A stretch of DNA of 64,000 nt from Paenibacillus glycanilyticus (GTDB taxonomy: Bacteria > Bacillota > Bacilli > Paenibacillales > Paenibacillaceae): assembly GCF_030161375.1 (NCBI RefSeq), contig NZ_BSSQ01000009.1, forward strand, positions 62,001-126,000, in the 5' to 3' direction. How positions within the stretch are numbered: the stretch's first letter is position 1; every line of letters begins with the position of its first letter. This document shows positions 7,833 to 17,395 of the stretch, piece by piece. Under the pieces are notes generated by a model that was given only the letters and a program-made list of their open reading frames with translations, ran no database searches and was not told the DNA's origin. The position numbers were made by a program, and so were the translations under genes.

Positions 7833-8935
7833 GAGCTTTGCGAGCCTCCTTTATTCCGTTTGCCTCTCGTAATAAGGAGTCCCAAAGCAATCAATAAGGG
7901 CAACACGATATTTCCGATAAAGAGTAAAGGAATATTAACGACGGCAAAAATAAAACCTCCTCCCATGTTGCGGGGCCATTCGGTCAACGAGGTCACAATG
8001 GCCAGCACGCTTAAGCCGAAGACCATATGCCGTTCGCTCCGCAGACGAAGCGAATGAACGAGACAATGCACCGAAGCAAAGAGGAACACGGACATTTTGA
8101 TATACATCGTCAGAAACCAGACCGAAACGGTAAAAACCTCAATTCGTTCAAGAAACTCTCCAACCTCAACAATGGCCATGATGTTAACGAACGTGTAAGA
8201 CATCATCGGCACAAGCTGCTGGCCAAAAATAGTCAGTCCCAGCAATAACACGAGCAGCAGCTGCAAAGCTCCAAGCACCGTACCGACTAGGCCTGCCTGC
8301 AAGCCGGCTGCCGGCTTTTTCATATAGGGGGTGAGCAGAAGCAGGACCGACACTTCCGACAACAACGCCACCGGAGGAAGCGAAGCGATCATCATCCTTG
8401 CCGCGCTCTCGTCAAAGAGCGGAAGCAGCCTCTTGAAATCGATATCCGTATACAAAACGAAGACGGACAGCGGAACAACAACCAGAATAAGGATCAATAC
8501 GACAAAAGCCGAACGGGCCAACGCTTCAATTCCCTGCATAACCGTAAACGCGGTTACCGCCACCATAATGCCCGCAAGCATGTACAGCGGCGTTTGATCC
8601 AGCACGATATCCGATACAAAGTTGGTGAAAGACCTCACGATGATGCAGAAGGAGTTGAAATAATAAATGCCAAGCAGCAGCCCAATCGCAATGCCGACAG
8701 GCTTGCCGAAGCTGCTCTCCATCCAGCTTACAAACAACTGTCCCTTATTCGCCTTGCAAATAAAGGCGGTCCCCAGAGCCATCGCCATACCGGCCACAAG
8801 CGCTATAACTCCGGATATCCAAGCGTCTTGTTTAGCGATGCTGATCATAATGCTTGGCACCGCCAATACCATTGTTGGCGTAATGGCGCTTTGAACTAAT
8901 GCTGCAGTCTGCATGGTCGATATAGCGGGCTTCAT
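7829..8935 (-). CDS. Germinant receptor B subunit, GerAB-type permease-like protein (downstream copy)
   Basis: 368 aa, about 10 membrane helices, APC-superfamily fold of the spore germination protein family. Start at the ATG 8933-8935, which has AAGGAG 9 nt upstream and lies 4 bp after the gerA stop; the longer open frame upstream would overlap gerA. B subunits carry the amino-acid binding pocket in characterised GerA receptors. This is one of two B genes in this operon; the other precedes gerA. The two differ clearly in sequence, so this is not a recent duplication. Confidence 0.9.
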   Translation of the reverse strand: MKPAISTMQTAALVQSAITPTMVLAVPSIMISIAKQDAWISGVIALVAGMAMALGTAFICKANKGQLFVSWMESSFGKPVGIAIGLLLGIYYFNSFCIIVRSFTNFVSDIVLDQTPLYMLAGIMVAVTAFTVMQGIEALARSAFVVLILILVVVPLSVFVLYTDIDFKRLLPLFDESAARMMIASLPPVALLSEVSVLLLLTPYMKKPAAGLQAGLVGTVLGALQLLLVLLLGLTIFGQQLVPMMSYTFVNIMAIVEVGEFLERIEVFTVSVWFLTMYIKMSVFLFASVHCLVHSLRLRSERHMVFGLSVLAIVTSLTEWPRNMGGGFIFAVVNIPLLFIGNIVLPLLIALGLLITRGKRNKGGSQSS

Positions 8936-8939
8936 GGCT

Positions 8940-10532
8940 CTAGGCTCCTTCCTGATCAGGGCGGGGTTTCTGCCCGGCACCTTCCCTAAATTTATTACTG
9001 TCGCTTGCGATGTTCGTCGGACGTTTGCGCATGGCCCACCACGGCACGCGGATCAGTACGTCTTTCATGTTGGATGCGACAAATGGCGAGAATGGCATCA
9101 TATATGGCTTGCCGAATGAACGTAATCCGCACAAATGGGCAAGCAGAAGCATCAATCCCGACATAATGCCAAACAAACCAAACGTCCCTGCCAGAATCAT
9201 GAGAACGAACCGGATCAGCCGGGCCGCAATTCCCATATTAACTGCCGGAATAACGAAACTCGCGATCGCCGTAAAGGATACGACTATAACCATCGCAGCC
9301 GATATAATACCGGCCTGAACGGCAGCTTGACCAAGCACGAGTGCCCCAACAATGGAAATCGCGGGTCCAATGATGCGCGGCATTCGAACGCCGGCTTCCC
9401 TTAAGATCTCGAACGTAATTTCCATCAGGAACGCTTCCAGCAAAGCCGGAAACGGAATTCCTTCCCGCTGGGCGGCCAAGCTGATGAGCAGCGAGGTCGG
9501 CAACATTTCCTGATGGAAAGTCGTAATCGCGATATAGAGCGACGGCAGCAACATTGATATAAAAAACGAAGTCATCCGAATAATCCGCAGAAAAGTCGCG
9601 ATATCGTAACGCTGGTAATAATCTTCGCTGGATTGAAAAAACTTCGCAAAGGTTACCGGAGCAATAAGCGAAAACGGGGTTCCGGATACCATAATGACAA
9701 CCTGGCCTTCCAACAATGCGCCGCAAGCAGCATCCGGCCGTTCCGTATTTTGGAGAAGCGGAAAAGGCGTAAACGCCCGGTCCTGGATAAACTCCTCGAT
9801 ATATCCGCTTTCCAGCACGCCGTCTATATCAATCTTATCCAAACGCCGGTGAACCTCATTGATGACCTCCCTCTCCGCTATTCCCTCCAAATAAACAACC
9901 GCGACATTCGTTCTCGTCTGGCGGCCGATCATTTTGTATTCGAATCTTAGATCCGGCGATTTAATGATTCTGCGAATAAGAGAGGTATTGGTCCGCAAGT
10001 TTTCGGTAAACCCTTCCTTGGGTCCCCGAATAACGGTCTGGCTGCTTGGTTCCTCTACCGCCCGGGTTTCGCCGCCGGTTGTATCCATGACAATCGCCCG
10101 CAGGCAGCCATCTACAAGAAGAACGGAACATCCTTCGAGCATGGCATACCCCGCTTGTTCGATCGTATTGACATCACTTAGCTTGCCAATTGCAATAGAG
10201 CGCTCCGTCAGATGACGGTACAGGTTAGGCTCGCCCGCGCCTTCCGTTTCCGTATAAGAAGCATTAGCATCTTCCAATAAACCAAGCAGCATGGTGCTAA
10301 TGGCCACTCCATCAACAATCCCGTCAATATAGAGAAGCGCGTACCGCGTACGGTTAAAAGAACGATGCTCAAGCGTCCGGCACACGATATCCTCTCCCCC
10401 GCCCAGGAATCGGTGCAGACGCTCCAAATTGCTATCCAAATCCGGGAGCAATACTTGCTCGGCTTGTATCGTCTGTCCGGAACCGGGACTCCCTTCCTTA
10501 CCGGAGTGGCCTGCATGCTTATCAGTTGGCAT
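8940..10532 (-). CDS. Germinant receptor A subunit, GerAA-type
   Basis: 530 aa. A large hydrophilic N-terminal domain (about 1-300) contains the GerA landmarks TVIRGPKEGFTENLRTN, then a membrane region of about five helices with FPALLEAFLMEITFEILREAG and PRIIGPAISIVGALVLGQAA. A subunits form the oligomeric core, reported to act as an ion channel in B. subtilis GerA. The gene overlaps the preceding gerB by 11 bp and uses GAGGA inside that gene as ribosome site. The N-terminus is longer and Gly/Ser-rich compared with the A protein at 28219. Confidence 0.94.
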   Translation of the reverse strand: MPTDKHAGHSGKEGSPGSGQTIQAEQVLLPDLDSNLERLHRFLGGGEDIVCRTLEHRSFNRTRYALLYIDGIVDGVAISTMLLGLLEDANASYTETEGAGEPNLYRHLTERSIAIGKLSDVNTIEQAGYAMLEGCSVLLVDGCLRAIVMDTTGGETRAVEEPSSQTVIRGPKEGFTENLRTNTSLIRRIIKSPDLRFEYKMIGRQTRTNVAVVYLEGIAEREVINEVHRRLDKIDIDGVLESGYIEEFIQDRAFTPFPLLQNTERPDAACGALLEGQVVIMVSGTPFSLIAPVTFAKFFQSSEDYYQRYDIATFLRIIRMTSFFISMLLPSLYIAITTFHQEMLPTSLLISLAAQREGIPFPALLEAFLMEITFEILREAGVRMPRIIGPAISIVGALVLGQAAVQAGIISAAMVIVVSFTAIASFVIPAVNMGIAARLIRFVLMILAGTFGLFGIMSGLMLLLAHLCGLRSFGKPYMMPFSPFVASNMKDVLIRVPWWAMRKRPTNIASDSNKFREGAGQKPRPDQEGA

Positions 10533-11661
10533 GGTGACTGTCCTCGCTTACTGGCTGGCTTTGTTGTCCTTGCTTGCTGCTTGATCGCACGCCTGACCGC
10601 AACAGCATGACAATCAACAGCAAGACCGGAATGACCATTTGAAAGATTGGAAACTGGTATTTAATATTTTGCTCGAATCCGACATTGACCTGATGCATGT
10701 AGCTTTTAAACCAGAACGATCCCGCATAGATGCCAATTCCGACCGGGATGGCAGCAATACGGAGGGAAATCCCTAGCAAATAAGCAAGCGCAAGCGATGC
10801 GCCGAGGTAATAAGCCGTCAGCTTTATATATACCGCCGTGAAAAAAAGCAAAGCGATAAATGGATCAAACCGCTCAAATACATCCCCCAACGCCACAAAA
10901 GTTGTCGCTTGCAGCAGCGGAACCGTGCTCCATCCGGCTAATGGGCCCAAACTCGCGATAATGACGACATTCATAACCGTAATAAAAGCTCCCGCAAACA
11001 AATAACCTTTCAACGTCATCTGTATGACCTCGTTGAAGTTGCTGGATTGCACATATCGCCAGAACATCAGGAACAACACCATTTCGCCAAACGGAAACGA
11101 AATAATTTCCGGAATGGCGGCGTCCCATACCGGTTTGAAGCCTTTCTCCAGCAAGGGCAGCAATCTGCCCAGATCAACCGTTCCCGTCCCGATCAGCAGA
11201 ATATAAATCAAGAAATAAATAAGGAGTAAAATCGGCAACAGCACTTCGGCCATCCGGAAAAAAACAGCCGGTCCCCCCATTACCGCATAACATCCTATTA
11301 AACAGATGAGGAGCATAAGGACCGAAAGCGGAGTATCCGAGAGTAGAAACATGATCGACAAGTCCGCGAACTCGCGCACGTTGCGCGTGCATTTGTACAT
11401 GAAATAAAGAACATAAATAAAACCAATGACAAAGCCAATTATTTTACCGAAATAAAGCTTGAATATTTCCATCAGATTGAGGCTCGGCTCAAGCCTTTGA
11501 ATCTGCAACGTTACTAAGCTAATGACCGCAAATCCAGCGACGACGCCAAGCGCTACCGCCATCCACGCATCCCGCTCCGCCTTGCCGGCAAGCAGAAACA
11601 AAGAGGAGCTGCCCATTAGAAACACAATGACCATCGACGCCATCTGCCTAAGCGTCACCAT
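10522..11661 (-). CDS. Germinant receptor B subunit, GerAB-type (first gene of operon)
   Basis: 379 aa, about 10 membrane helices, same family as the gene at 7829. The LGRLLPLLEKGFKPV stretch is a conserved GerAB loop. It is first in the operon, behind a sigma-G-like promoter at 11715-11745, and a GGGAGGG site precedes its ATG. Having a B gene before A and another after A makes the operon BABC-D. The C-terminal 30 residues are polar, with many Ser and Gln, and cytoplasmic. Confidence 0.9.
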   Translation of the reverse strand: MVTLRQMASMVIVFLMGSSSLFLLAGKAERDAWMAVALGVVAGFAVISLVTLQIQRLEPSLNLMEIFKLYFGKIIGFVIGFIYVLYFMYKCTRNVREFADLSIMFLLSDTPLSVLMLLICLIGCYAVMGGPAVFFRMAEVLLPILLLIYFLIYILLIGTGTVDLGRLLPLLEKGFKPVWDAAIPEIISFPFGEMVLFLMFWRYVQSSNFNEVIQMTLKGYLFAGAFITVMNVVIIASLGPLAGWSTVPLLQATTFVALGDVFERFDPFIALLFFTAVYIKLTAYYLGASLALAYLLGISLRIAAIPVGIGIYAGSFWFKSYMHQVNVGFEQNIKYQFPIFQMVIPVLLLIVMLLRSGVRSSSKQGQQSQPVSEDSHHAN

Positions 11662-11714
11662 ATTTGTCTTCCCTCCCCGTCAAATGTTCGTGATGTGCCC
11701 CATTTTGCATTTCT

Positions 11715-11745
11715 TATCATGCTCAGCGGGATGGAAAAAAATTCA
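11715..11745 (-). promoter_or_regulatory. Candidate sigma-G (forespore) promoter of the germinant-receptor operon
   Basis: On the minus strand TGAATT (11740-11745) and CATGATA (11715-11721) are 18 bp apart. The B. subtilis sigma-G consensus is TGAATA, 17-18 bp, CATACTA; the -10 keeps the CAT and TA positions. The predicted transcript start is about 45 nt before the first gerB ATG. ger operons are known sigma-G targets, so position and sequence agree. Confidence 0.7.
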
Positions 11746-11764
11746 GGATGAGGCAAGAGAATGA

Positions 11765-11795
11765 AAAAAGCCGCCCGGGTTTCGGACGGCTTTTT
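11765..11795 (-). terminator. Terminator of the AI-2E family transporter gene
   Basis: An 8-bp GC stem extended by five AT pairs, loop GAAAC-like, followed on the minus strand by TTTTTT. It lies just past the stop at 11809 and insulates the ger promoter from upstream transcription. Confidence 0.9.
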
Positions 11796-11808
11796 GGCCT
11801 TGTTTTTT

Positions 11809-12924
11809 CTATGGACGTTTGGTCCCTCCAACTATGGGATCCTTCGGAGGAATATGGTTGTTTTTACGGAACTCGTACACGCGTGTCGCAATAATCTTGA
11901 TAATCGCATAGACGGGCACAACGATAATCATCCCAAACGCGCCGATTATCGAACTTGCGCCGATGACAAGCAGCATGACGGTGAACGGATGAACGTTCAT
12001 TTGCTTGCCGATAATGCGCGGCCCGATCAGGTTGGCTTCAATCTGGTTCGAGACGACTAATATGACGCCAATCAGCAATACCGTCATCGGAGAGACGGTG
12101 AGCCCTACGACAGCCGTTGGGATAAACGCAATCAACGGACCGATATAGGGAATGAAGTTCGTAATCGCGGCGATTAAGCCTAGCAACAGCGGATAAGGCA
12201 AATCTATCAACAAGTAGCCGATAAACGTCAGTAAACCGATCAAAAGCGAAGTCAGCACTTTGCTCAAAATAAAAGAGCCGATCGAGGCGTCAATCTCCTT
12301 AAGCGCGCCGCTAGCTTCACGGTGATAACGTTCCGGCAGCATCCGCAGGATGAGACCGGGGAACTTGTCTCCTTCGCTCAGCAAGTAATAGATCATGAAC
12401 GGAACGAGACCCAGAAGGAAGAAGAAGTTCATAATCAGATTAAAGATGCCGCGCACGCTGCCAACGACGGAATTAAGCAAGGTATCCAGCGAGCCGGTCA
12501 GCTTATTCGTCAGATTCTCGGTAGATAGCGCATCCTTCTGGCCAATTTCCTGCAGCCATTCATGCTTCTGCAAAGACTCGAGCCAGCTCTGAACGGAGGC
12601 GACGATTTGCGGGAAGTTATTCACCAGCGTAATAGATTGGTCCCGGATCGGAGGCCAAATCATCCAGAAGAATAAGTAACAAATGCCAAGCGCGCCGATA
12701 TACACGAGCAGAATAGCCAGCACCTTCGGCAGCTTGAGCGAGAGTATTCTAACAAACGGCCTAAACAAGTAATAGAACATACCCGAAATGAGCAGCGGCA
12801 CAAACAACGCGGCCAGCACCTTGCCAATCGGATCAAATACGAAATCGACCTTGGATGCCAAGAAGGCAATCAATAAGACGATAATAACGCCATAACCAAT
12901 ACGAAACCACTTGCCTTGCGGCAT
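11809..12924 (-). CDS. AI-2E/PerM family transporter (UPF0118)
   Basis: 371 aa with about 8 membrane helices: a cluster of two to three near the N-terminus, a long amphipathic middle (about 90-145) and a C-terminal block that contains the family motif NFIPYIGPLIA followed by PTAVVGL, then VVSNQIEANLIGPRIIG. Members include the E. coli TqsA exporter of autoinducer-2 and Na+/H+ antiporters of related sequence, so the substrate is open. GGGGACC precedes the ATG. The gene is monocistronic. Confidence 0.9.
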   Translation of the reverse strand: MPQGKWFRIGYGVIIVLLIAFLASKVDFVFDPIGKVLAALFVPLLISGMFYYLFRPFVRILSLKLPKVLAILLVYIGALGICYLFFWMIWPPIRDQSITLVNNFPQIVASVQSWLESLQKHEWLQEIGQKDALSTENLTNKLTGSLDTLLNSVVGSVRGIFNLIMNFFFLLGLVPFMIYYLLSEGDKFPGLILRMLPERYHREASGALKEIDASIGSFILSKVLTSLLIGLLTFIGYLLIDLPYPLLLGLIAAITNFIPYIGPLIAFIPTAVVGLTVSPMTVLLIGVILVVSNQIEANLIGPRIIGKQMNVHPFTVMLLVIGASSIIGAFGMIIVVPVYAIIKIIATRVYEFRKNNHIPPKDPIVGGTKRP

Positions 12925-13015
12925 ACGGACAGGTCCCCTTTATAACCATATATTTTGCCTATTAATAGAATTAACGCAAAACCAGTGAAACTAAACATAG
13001 GAATCACAATTATTT

Positions 13016-13555
13016 CTACCATATTCGCTGAACGATAGGTTTATGATTGGATGGGAAGGTAATCTGGTAGACATCGGGATTGGACATGGCTTCCCACTCT
13101 TCAAATCCGATGTTATTGTCAAAATGCTTAAGCAACAAAGAGATAAGATTGCCGTGCGACACAATAACGATGTTATTCTTGTCGCTGTTCAGAGCTTCCG
13201 TAACGACATTTACCGCTCGGTTCATTGCCGCATGGCTGGACTCCCCGCCCTCATAACGCAAATTCAGATCCCCGTAAGTTAATCGCAGCATGTTCCGCCA
13301 ATCCGCATGATTGGACCCGGACAGGACTCTTTCTGCCAAGCGATCATCCACGGCAATGTCTAACTCAAGTCTGCCCGCCAAAGGCGAGATCGTGCGATAC
13401 GCCCTTTCGTACGGACTTGATAGAATCATCTCCACTTCCTTGCCAGAGAAAAATTCCGCAAGCTGCTCAGCCTGTTGAACACCTTCCTCCGTTAGCGGAG
13501 CATCCGGCTCCTGTCCTGCAGCTTTGCAATGACGCACGATATAGAACTGCTTCAA
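13016..13555 (-). CDS. Histidine phosphatase family protein
   Basis: 179 aa. The active-site motif is FYIVRHCKA at the N-terminus (RHC in place of the common RHG), with LTEEGVQQA, the second arginine in SSPYERAYRT, and the second catalytic histidine in IVIVSHGNL near residue 135. The family removes phosphate through a phosphohistidine intermediate; substrates range from sugar phosphates to nucleotides. The TTG start (13553-13555) is directly preceded by a GGGGGGATCTA site. No operon partners. Confidence 0.88.
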   Translation of the reverse strand: MKQFYIVRHCKAAGQEPDAPLTEEGVQQAEQLAEFFSGKEVEMILSSPYERAYRTISPLAGRLELDIAVDDRLAERVLSGSNHADWRNMLRLTYGDLNLRYEGGESSHAAMNRAVNVVTEALNSDKNNIVIVSHGNLISLLLKHFDNNIGFEEWEAMSNPDVYQITFPSNHKPIVQRIW

Positions 13556-13650
13556 TAGATCCCCCCCTATCTCCGTCTCTCATTTACATTACCATATTTG
13601 CCCACGCACACCTAGCTACAGTGGATTTCATTCAACAAAATAGCTGCACA

Positions 13651-13678
13651 AAAGGCGGTCCCCTAAGGAACCGCCTTT
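13651..13678 (-). terminator. Terminator of the sugar-uptake operon
   Basis: A 9-bp stem (13651-13659 with 13670-13678) followed on the minus strand by TTTTG. It lies 19 bp past the stop of the last binding-protein gene. Confidence 0.75.
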
Positions 13679-13696
13679 CTACTATCGATCAATCTA

Positions 13697-15334
13697 TTAG
13701 CCCTTGGCCGCAAGGAACGCCGAGGCTTGTTTCTCAATCTCCGTTTTCACTTTGTCCACGCCTGCTGCCTTCATCTTGGAAGCTAGCGAGTCAAACGACT
13801 TGTCGACATCCTTCACGGCGCCGATCGCAAGCGGCATGAAATATTGCGTGGAGACGTTTTTCAAATTCGCGATTTCGGTCTTCACATTGTCCGTATTAGG
13901 CGTGAAGCCAAGATAAGGGATTGGCTGCAGATAGTCTTTGATCTTGTTGTTCAAGTCAATGTAGGAGTCGGTCCAGCTGGCGCTTGGCTTGAAGAAGTCC
14001 TTGTCGACGAACCAGAAGCCTGCCGCATCAGGCGGATACGTATTGTCCGCAGCGGTTACCCCATCCGGCAAAGCCAGCTTATCGTCGGCCGTCACCGTGT
14101 AGTTTTTGCCTTCGATGCCATAGTACGCATTAAAGACGTAAGACTCGTCTTCCATAATCAGATCGAGTGCTTCCATGGCGCGTTCCGGATGTTTGGAGTT
14201 GGCGGCAATCGCAACGCCGTTGTTCAGCCAGCTGTTGGAAGGCGCATGGCCTGTCGGCGACAGTACCGGCATAATGTACGTGTCGATGTTTTTGTCTTGG
14301 CAAGACGACAGGGTAGCTTGAATATCAATCGAGTTGCCAAACGCTACGCCGGATTTGCCGTCGCAGAAGTTATCCTTCGAACGGATTTTGTTGGAATACG
14401 GATTTTTGTTCACGTAACCCGCATCATACCATTGCTTCATGACACCGGCCGCATATTTGAACGCGCCTTGAACGGGTTCGTCGGTCATGCTCAGAATTTT
14501 GCCGCTGGCATCTTCCTGATCCGTGTAGTTGCCTACGCCGGACGGGTCGCCGGAATCAATCGGTGCGCCGGCATAAGCGAATTTCTCCTGGACCAAAGCT
14601 CCGAACGGTGCCGGCAGGTCATATTGCGAATCCAGGTTCAGCGGAATCATATTCGGATAATCCTTCTTGATCTCAGCAAAATAAGGCTCCAGCTCGGAGA
14701 TTTTCGTCGGATTCGTCAAACCCGCTTTCTCCATGACGTCCTTGCGGAGGACGATAACGCCAACTTTGCGGTCCGGCGTTGTTGTCGGGATCATGAATTG
14801 CTTGCCATTTACCTGCGCGGCTTTGTAGGCGGCAGGATCCTGCTTCGCCGTATACTTCGGCATGTACTTCTGGAACATATCCTGCGTTAGTTCTTGGAAG
14901 GAGCCTTTATTGGCTTCGGGCACATAGAAGTTCCAGTCGGCCGTGAACACGAAGTCGACATCTTCGCCGGACGCCAGAATCAGTGGGTATTTGGAAGCAA
15001 TATCTCCCCAGCCGATATAGTTGATTTCAAGCTTTGCGTTAATATCCTTCTTCAGCTTCTCGTTAAGGGCCGCCATCACGTCAGGCATCCCTTTTGGCGC
15101 TTCGCCCAGCAAATAACCAACCAGCTTTACTTCTTCGGAATGATCGTTACCGGTATCCGCGGCAGCCGTTTCCTTGGCGGTGTCGGCAGACGGTGAAGCG
15201 GATGGCTCTTCCGAGGCCTTGGAGGATGCCGGCGTATTGCCGTTATTATTGCCGTTGCTGCTGCAGGCGGCTAGCAAGAGCGCAATCATGGCGATCAAGG
15301 CCAGCATCGTAAACAGGCTTTTTGTTTGTTTCAA
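13697..15334 (-). CDS. ABC transporter sugar-binding lipoprotein (LplA/YtcQ-like), copy 1
   Basis: 545 aa. The signal peptide ends in a lipobox LLAAC (Cys about 24), followed by a low-complexity Ser/Ala/Glu linker and a family-1 type solute-binding domain; the C-terminal region (VDKSFDSLASKMKAAGVDKV) fits the DUF3502 module of LplA-like proteins. It captures an oligosaccharide outside the membrane and hands it to the permeases encoded just upstream. The TTG start at 15332-15334 has GGGAGGGA upstream. It is strongly similar along its length to the protein at 17438, sharing for example GEAPKGMP, ADWNFYV, YPPDAAGFWFV and NLKNVSTQY. Confidence 0.93.
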   Translation of the reverse strand: MKQTKSLFTMLALIAMIALLLAACSSNGNNNGNTPASSKASEEPSASPSADTAKETAAADTGNDHSEEVKLVGYLLGEAPKGMPDVMAALNEKLKKDINAKLEINYIGWGDIASKYPLILASGEDVDFVFTADWNFYVPEANKGSFQELTQDMFQKYMPKYTAKQDPAAYKAAQVNGKQFMIPTTTPDRKVGVIVLRKDVMEKAGLTNPTKISELEPYFAEIKKDYPNMIPLNLDSQYDLPAPFGALVQEKFAYAGAPIDSGDPSGVGNYTDQEDASGKILSMTDEPVQGAFKYAAGVMKQWYDAGYVNKNPYSNKIRSKDNFCDGKSGVAFGNSIDIQATLSSCQDKNIDTYIMPVLSPTGHAPSNSWLNNGVAIAANSKHPERAMEALDLIMEDESYVFNAYYGIEGKNYTVTADDKLALPDGVTAADNTYPPDAAGFWFVDKDFFKPSASWTDSYIDLNNKIKDYLQPIPYLGFTPNTDNVKTEIANLKNVSTQYFMPLAIGAVKDVDKSFDSLASKMKAAGVDKVKTEIEKQASAFLAAKG

Positions 15335-15409
15335 AATAAATCCCTCCCCTTATATTGGCCAAGCAATTCATGCATCTATATAAATTCCGGGCTAAGCCGG
15401 GAATCTATA

Positions 15410-16306
15410 TCAACCCTTGACGGCGCCAATCGTAACGCCGCTTACGAAATACTTCTGCGCGAACGGGAAAACAAGCAGAATAGGTCCCGTTGCAATAACG
15501 GTCATCGCAAGCTTGAACGTCTCCTTTGGCGCATCCAGACTAGTCACATGCTGCGCCATCGCCGACGAGAGATTGATCGAAGATAACATTTTGTACAAGA
15601 GATATTGCAGCGGAATAAGCGAGTCCTTGGTCGTAAACATCATCGCGGTCCACCAGTCATTCCAATAAGCGAGAGCGGTGAACACGCCGATCGAAGCAAG
15701 CGCGGGCTTGCTGAGCGGCAGAACCATCTGCAGGAAAATCCTCATCTCGCCCGCTCCGTCAATCCTCGCCGATTCAATAAGCGGTTCGGGAACGGAGCTT
15801 TTGATAAAGCTGCGAAGAATGAGAATGTACATCACATTGAACATCGGGCCCAGAATCAGAACCGCATACGTATTCGTCAGATGCAGGTTACGGCTCAGCC
15901 AAATATAATAAGGAGCAAGTCCGCCGTTAAACAACGTCGTGAAGAAGAGGAAAAACGCCAGCTTATTGCGGTGCTTCAGTTCTTTTCTGCCTAGCACGTA
16001 GGCCGCCATCGTTGAGATGAACAGCGATAATACCGTCCCCACCACCGTTACGATAATCGATACTTTGTAAGCGGATAACACATCGTTCGGATAGCGGAAA
16101 ATATACTTAAACGCTTCAAGCGATACATCGCGCGGCCAGAACCAATAACCGTCCGCAAGCACCGAACTCTCCGAGGAGAAAGCGCCTGCCAGAAGTACGA
16201 TAAAGGGCAGCAGACATATTAAAGCGATAATCGATACGACCGTATAAGAGATTGTTGTAAATACCGGAGCGGAATTCAGCTTCCGGCCCGAAGTTTGACT
16301 GCTCAT
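15410..16306 (-). CDS. ABC sugar transporter permease, LplC/YtcP-like
   Basis: 298 aa, six membrane helices. The cytoplasmic EAA loop that contacts the ATPase reads ESARIDGAGEMRIFLQMVLP (about residues 185-205). It forms the channel with the permease encoded at 16349. No ATPase gene is present here; in such systems a shared MsmK-like ATPase encoded elsewhere usually drives uptake. It starts 42 bp after its partner's stop and is followed by the binding-protein gene. Confidence 0.93.
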   Translation of the reverse strand: MSSQTSGRKLNSAPVFTTISYTVVSIIALICLLPFIVLLAGAFSSESSVLADGYWFWPRDVSLEAFKYIFRYPNDVLSAYKVSIIVTVVGTVLSLFISTMAAYVLGRKELKHRNKLAFFLFFTTLFNGGLAPYYIWLSRNLHLTNTYAVLILGPMFNVMYILILRSFIKSSVPEPLIESARIDGAGEMRIFLQMVLPLSKPALASIGVFTALAYWNDWWTAMMFTTKDSLIPLQYLLYKMLSSINLSSAMAQHVTSLDAPKETFKLAMTVIATGPILLVFPFAQKYFVSGVTIGAVKG

Positions 16307-16348
16307 TCGAACACCTGCTTTCTCGCATATGTTGAGTAGGAATACCGA

Positions 16349-17251
16349 TTAGAACAAAGCCTGTTCTCTGTCGTACCGGCGCACCAGCCAATTGGCGGCT
16401 AGAATAATAATGAGCGTGAGCACGGATTGATAAAGTCCAACCGAAGAGGCCATTCCGAAATCCGCCGAACCCATTAAGGAACGGAATGCCAGCGTATCGA
16501 TAATATCCGTCGCGTCCATGAGCAGGCCGTTATTGCCGATCAACTGGTAGAACATATCGAACTCGCCTCTCATGATTCGTCCAAGTCCGAGCAGCAGAAG
16601 AAAAATCATCGTTGGCTTGAGCAGAGGCAATGTGATTCTTGCAATCCGCTGGATGCGAGTTGCCCCGTCAATGGTAGCTGCCTCGTAAATCTCCTGATCG
16701 ATGCCCACGATCGCGGCCAGATACAAGATGCTGCCGTACCCTACCCATTTCCACACATACAGGAACGGAAGCAGGAAGTACCAATAGCTGGTGTTCGAAT
16801 AAATATCAAGCGCCTGCGCGTCGACATAATGAAGAATTTTGTTCACGATGCCGTACTCGTAATTGAGGAAGTTATAGACAAAGGCCGACACCGTTACCCA
16901 GGAAATAAAATAAGGGAGGAACATAAGCGTCTGACTTAGCTTCTTAAACGATTTGCGGCGGATCTCGGACAAGAAGACGGCAGCCACAATCGAGAACACC
17001 GTATAACAGCCTAGGAACATAATGTTGTACACAAACGTATTGCGGGTAACGAGCCACGCTTTGCCCGAGGCAAAGAAATAATGGAAGTTGTCAAAACCCA
17101 CCCATTCGCTCAGAAACATCCCGCCTTGCCTGGAATAGGATTCAAAAGCCATCACTACGCCGCCCATCGGAATGTAAGCGAATACAACAAAATAAACAGC
17201 AACCGGTAAAAACATCAGATACAACAGCCAATTTCTACGAATATCCTTCAT
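16349..17251 (-). CDS. ABC sugar transporter permease, LplB/YteP-like
   Basis: 300 aa, six membrane helices, with EAA loop EAATIDGATRIQRIARITLP (about residues 190-210). N-terminal MKDIRRNWLLYLMFLPV and GGVVMAFESY are typical of the LplB branch. GGAGGG lies 7 nt before the ATG. It is the first gene after a strong terminator (17396-17423), and I see no convincing promoter in between, so it may depend on read-through or on an unrecognised promoter. Confidence 0.93.
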   Translation of the reverse strand: MKDIRRNWLLYLMFLPVAVYFVVFAYIPMGGVVMAFESYSRQGGMFLSEWVGFDNFHYFFASGKAWLVTRNTFVYNIMFLGCYTVFSIVAAVFLSEIRRKSFKKLSQTLMFLPYFISWVTVSAFVYNFLNYEYGIVNKILHYVDAQALDIYSNTSYWYFLLPFLYVWKWVGYGSILYLAAIVGIDQEIYEAATIDGATRIQRIARITLPLLKPTMIFLLLLGLGRIMRGEFDMFYQLIGNNGLLMDATDIIDTLAFRSLMGSADFGMASSVGLYQSVLTLIIILAANWLVRRYDREQALF

Positions 17252-17395
17252 GCGGTCCCTCCGTAACGTTTCTCTCCAGCTCTACTCTATCTGCTTCTAT
17301 GTTATCGAATGGGAAGACGGCCTCACACCGGGTAAACTTACGATCATCTTTGAAAACCAATGGTTCCGCGCCTCGCACAAAAAAAAAGCAAAAAA

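Noticed and set aside
16116..16391. Extra small gene between the two permease genes
   Set aside because: It overlaps both permeases in another frame and has no ribosome site; the permease frames are complete.
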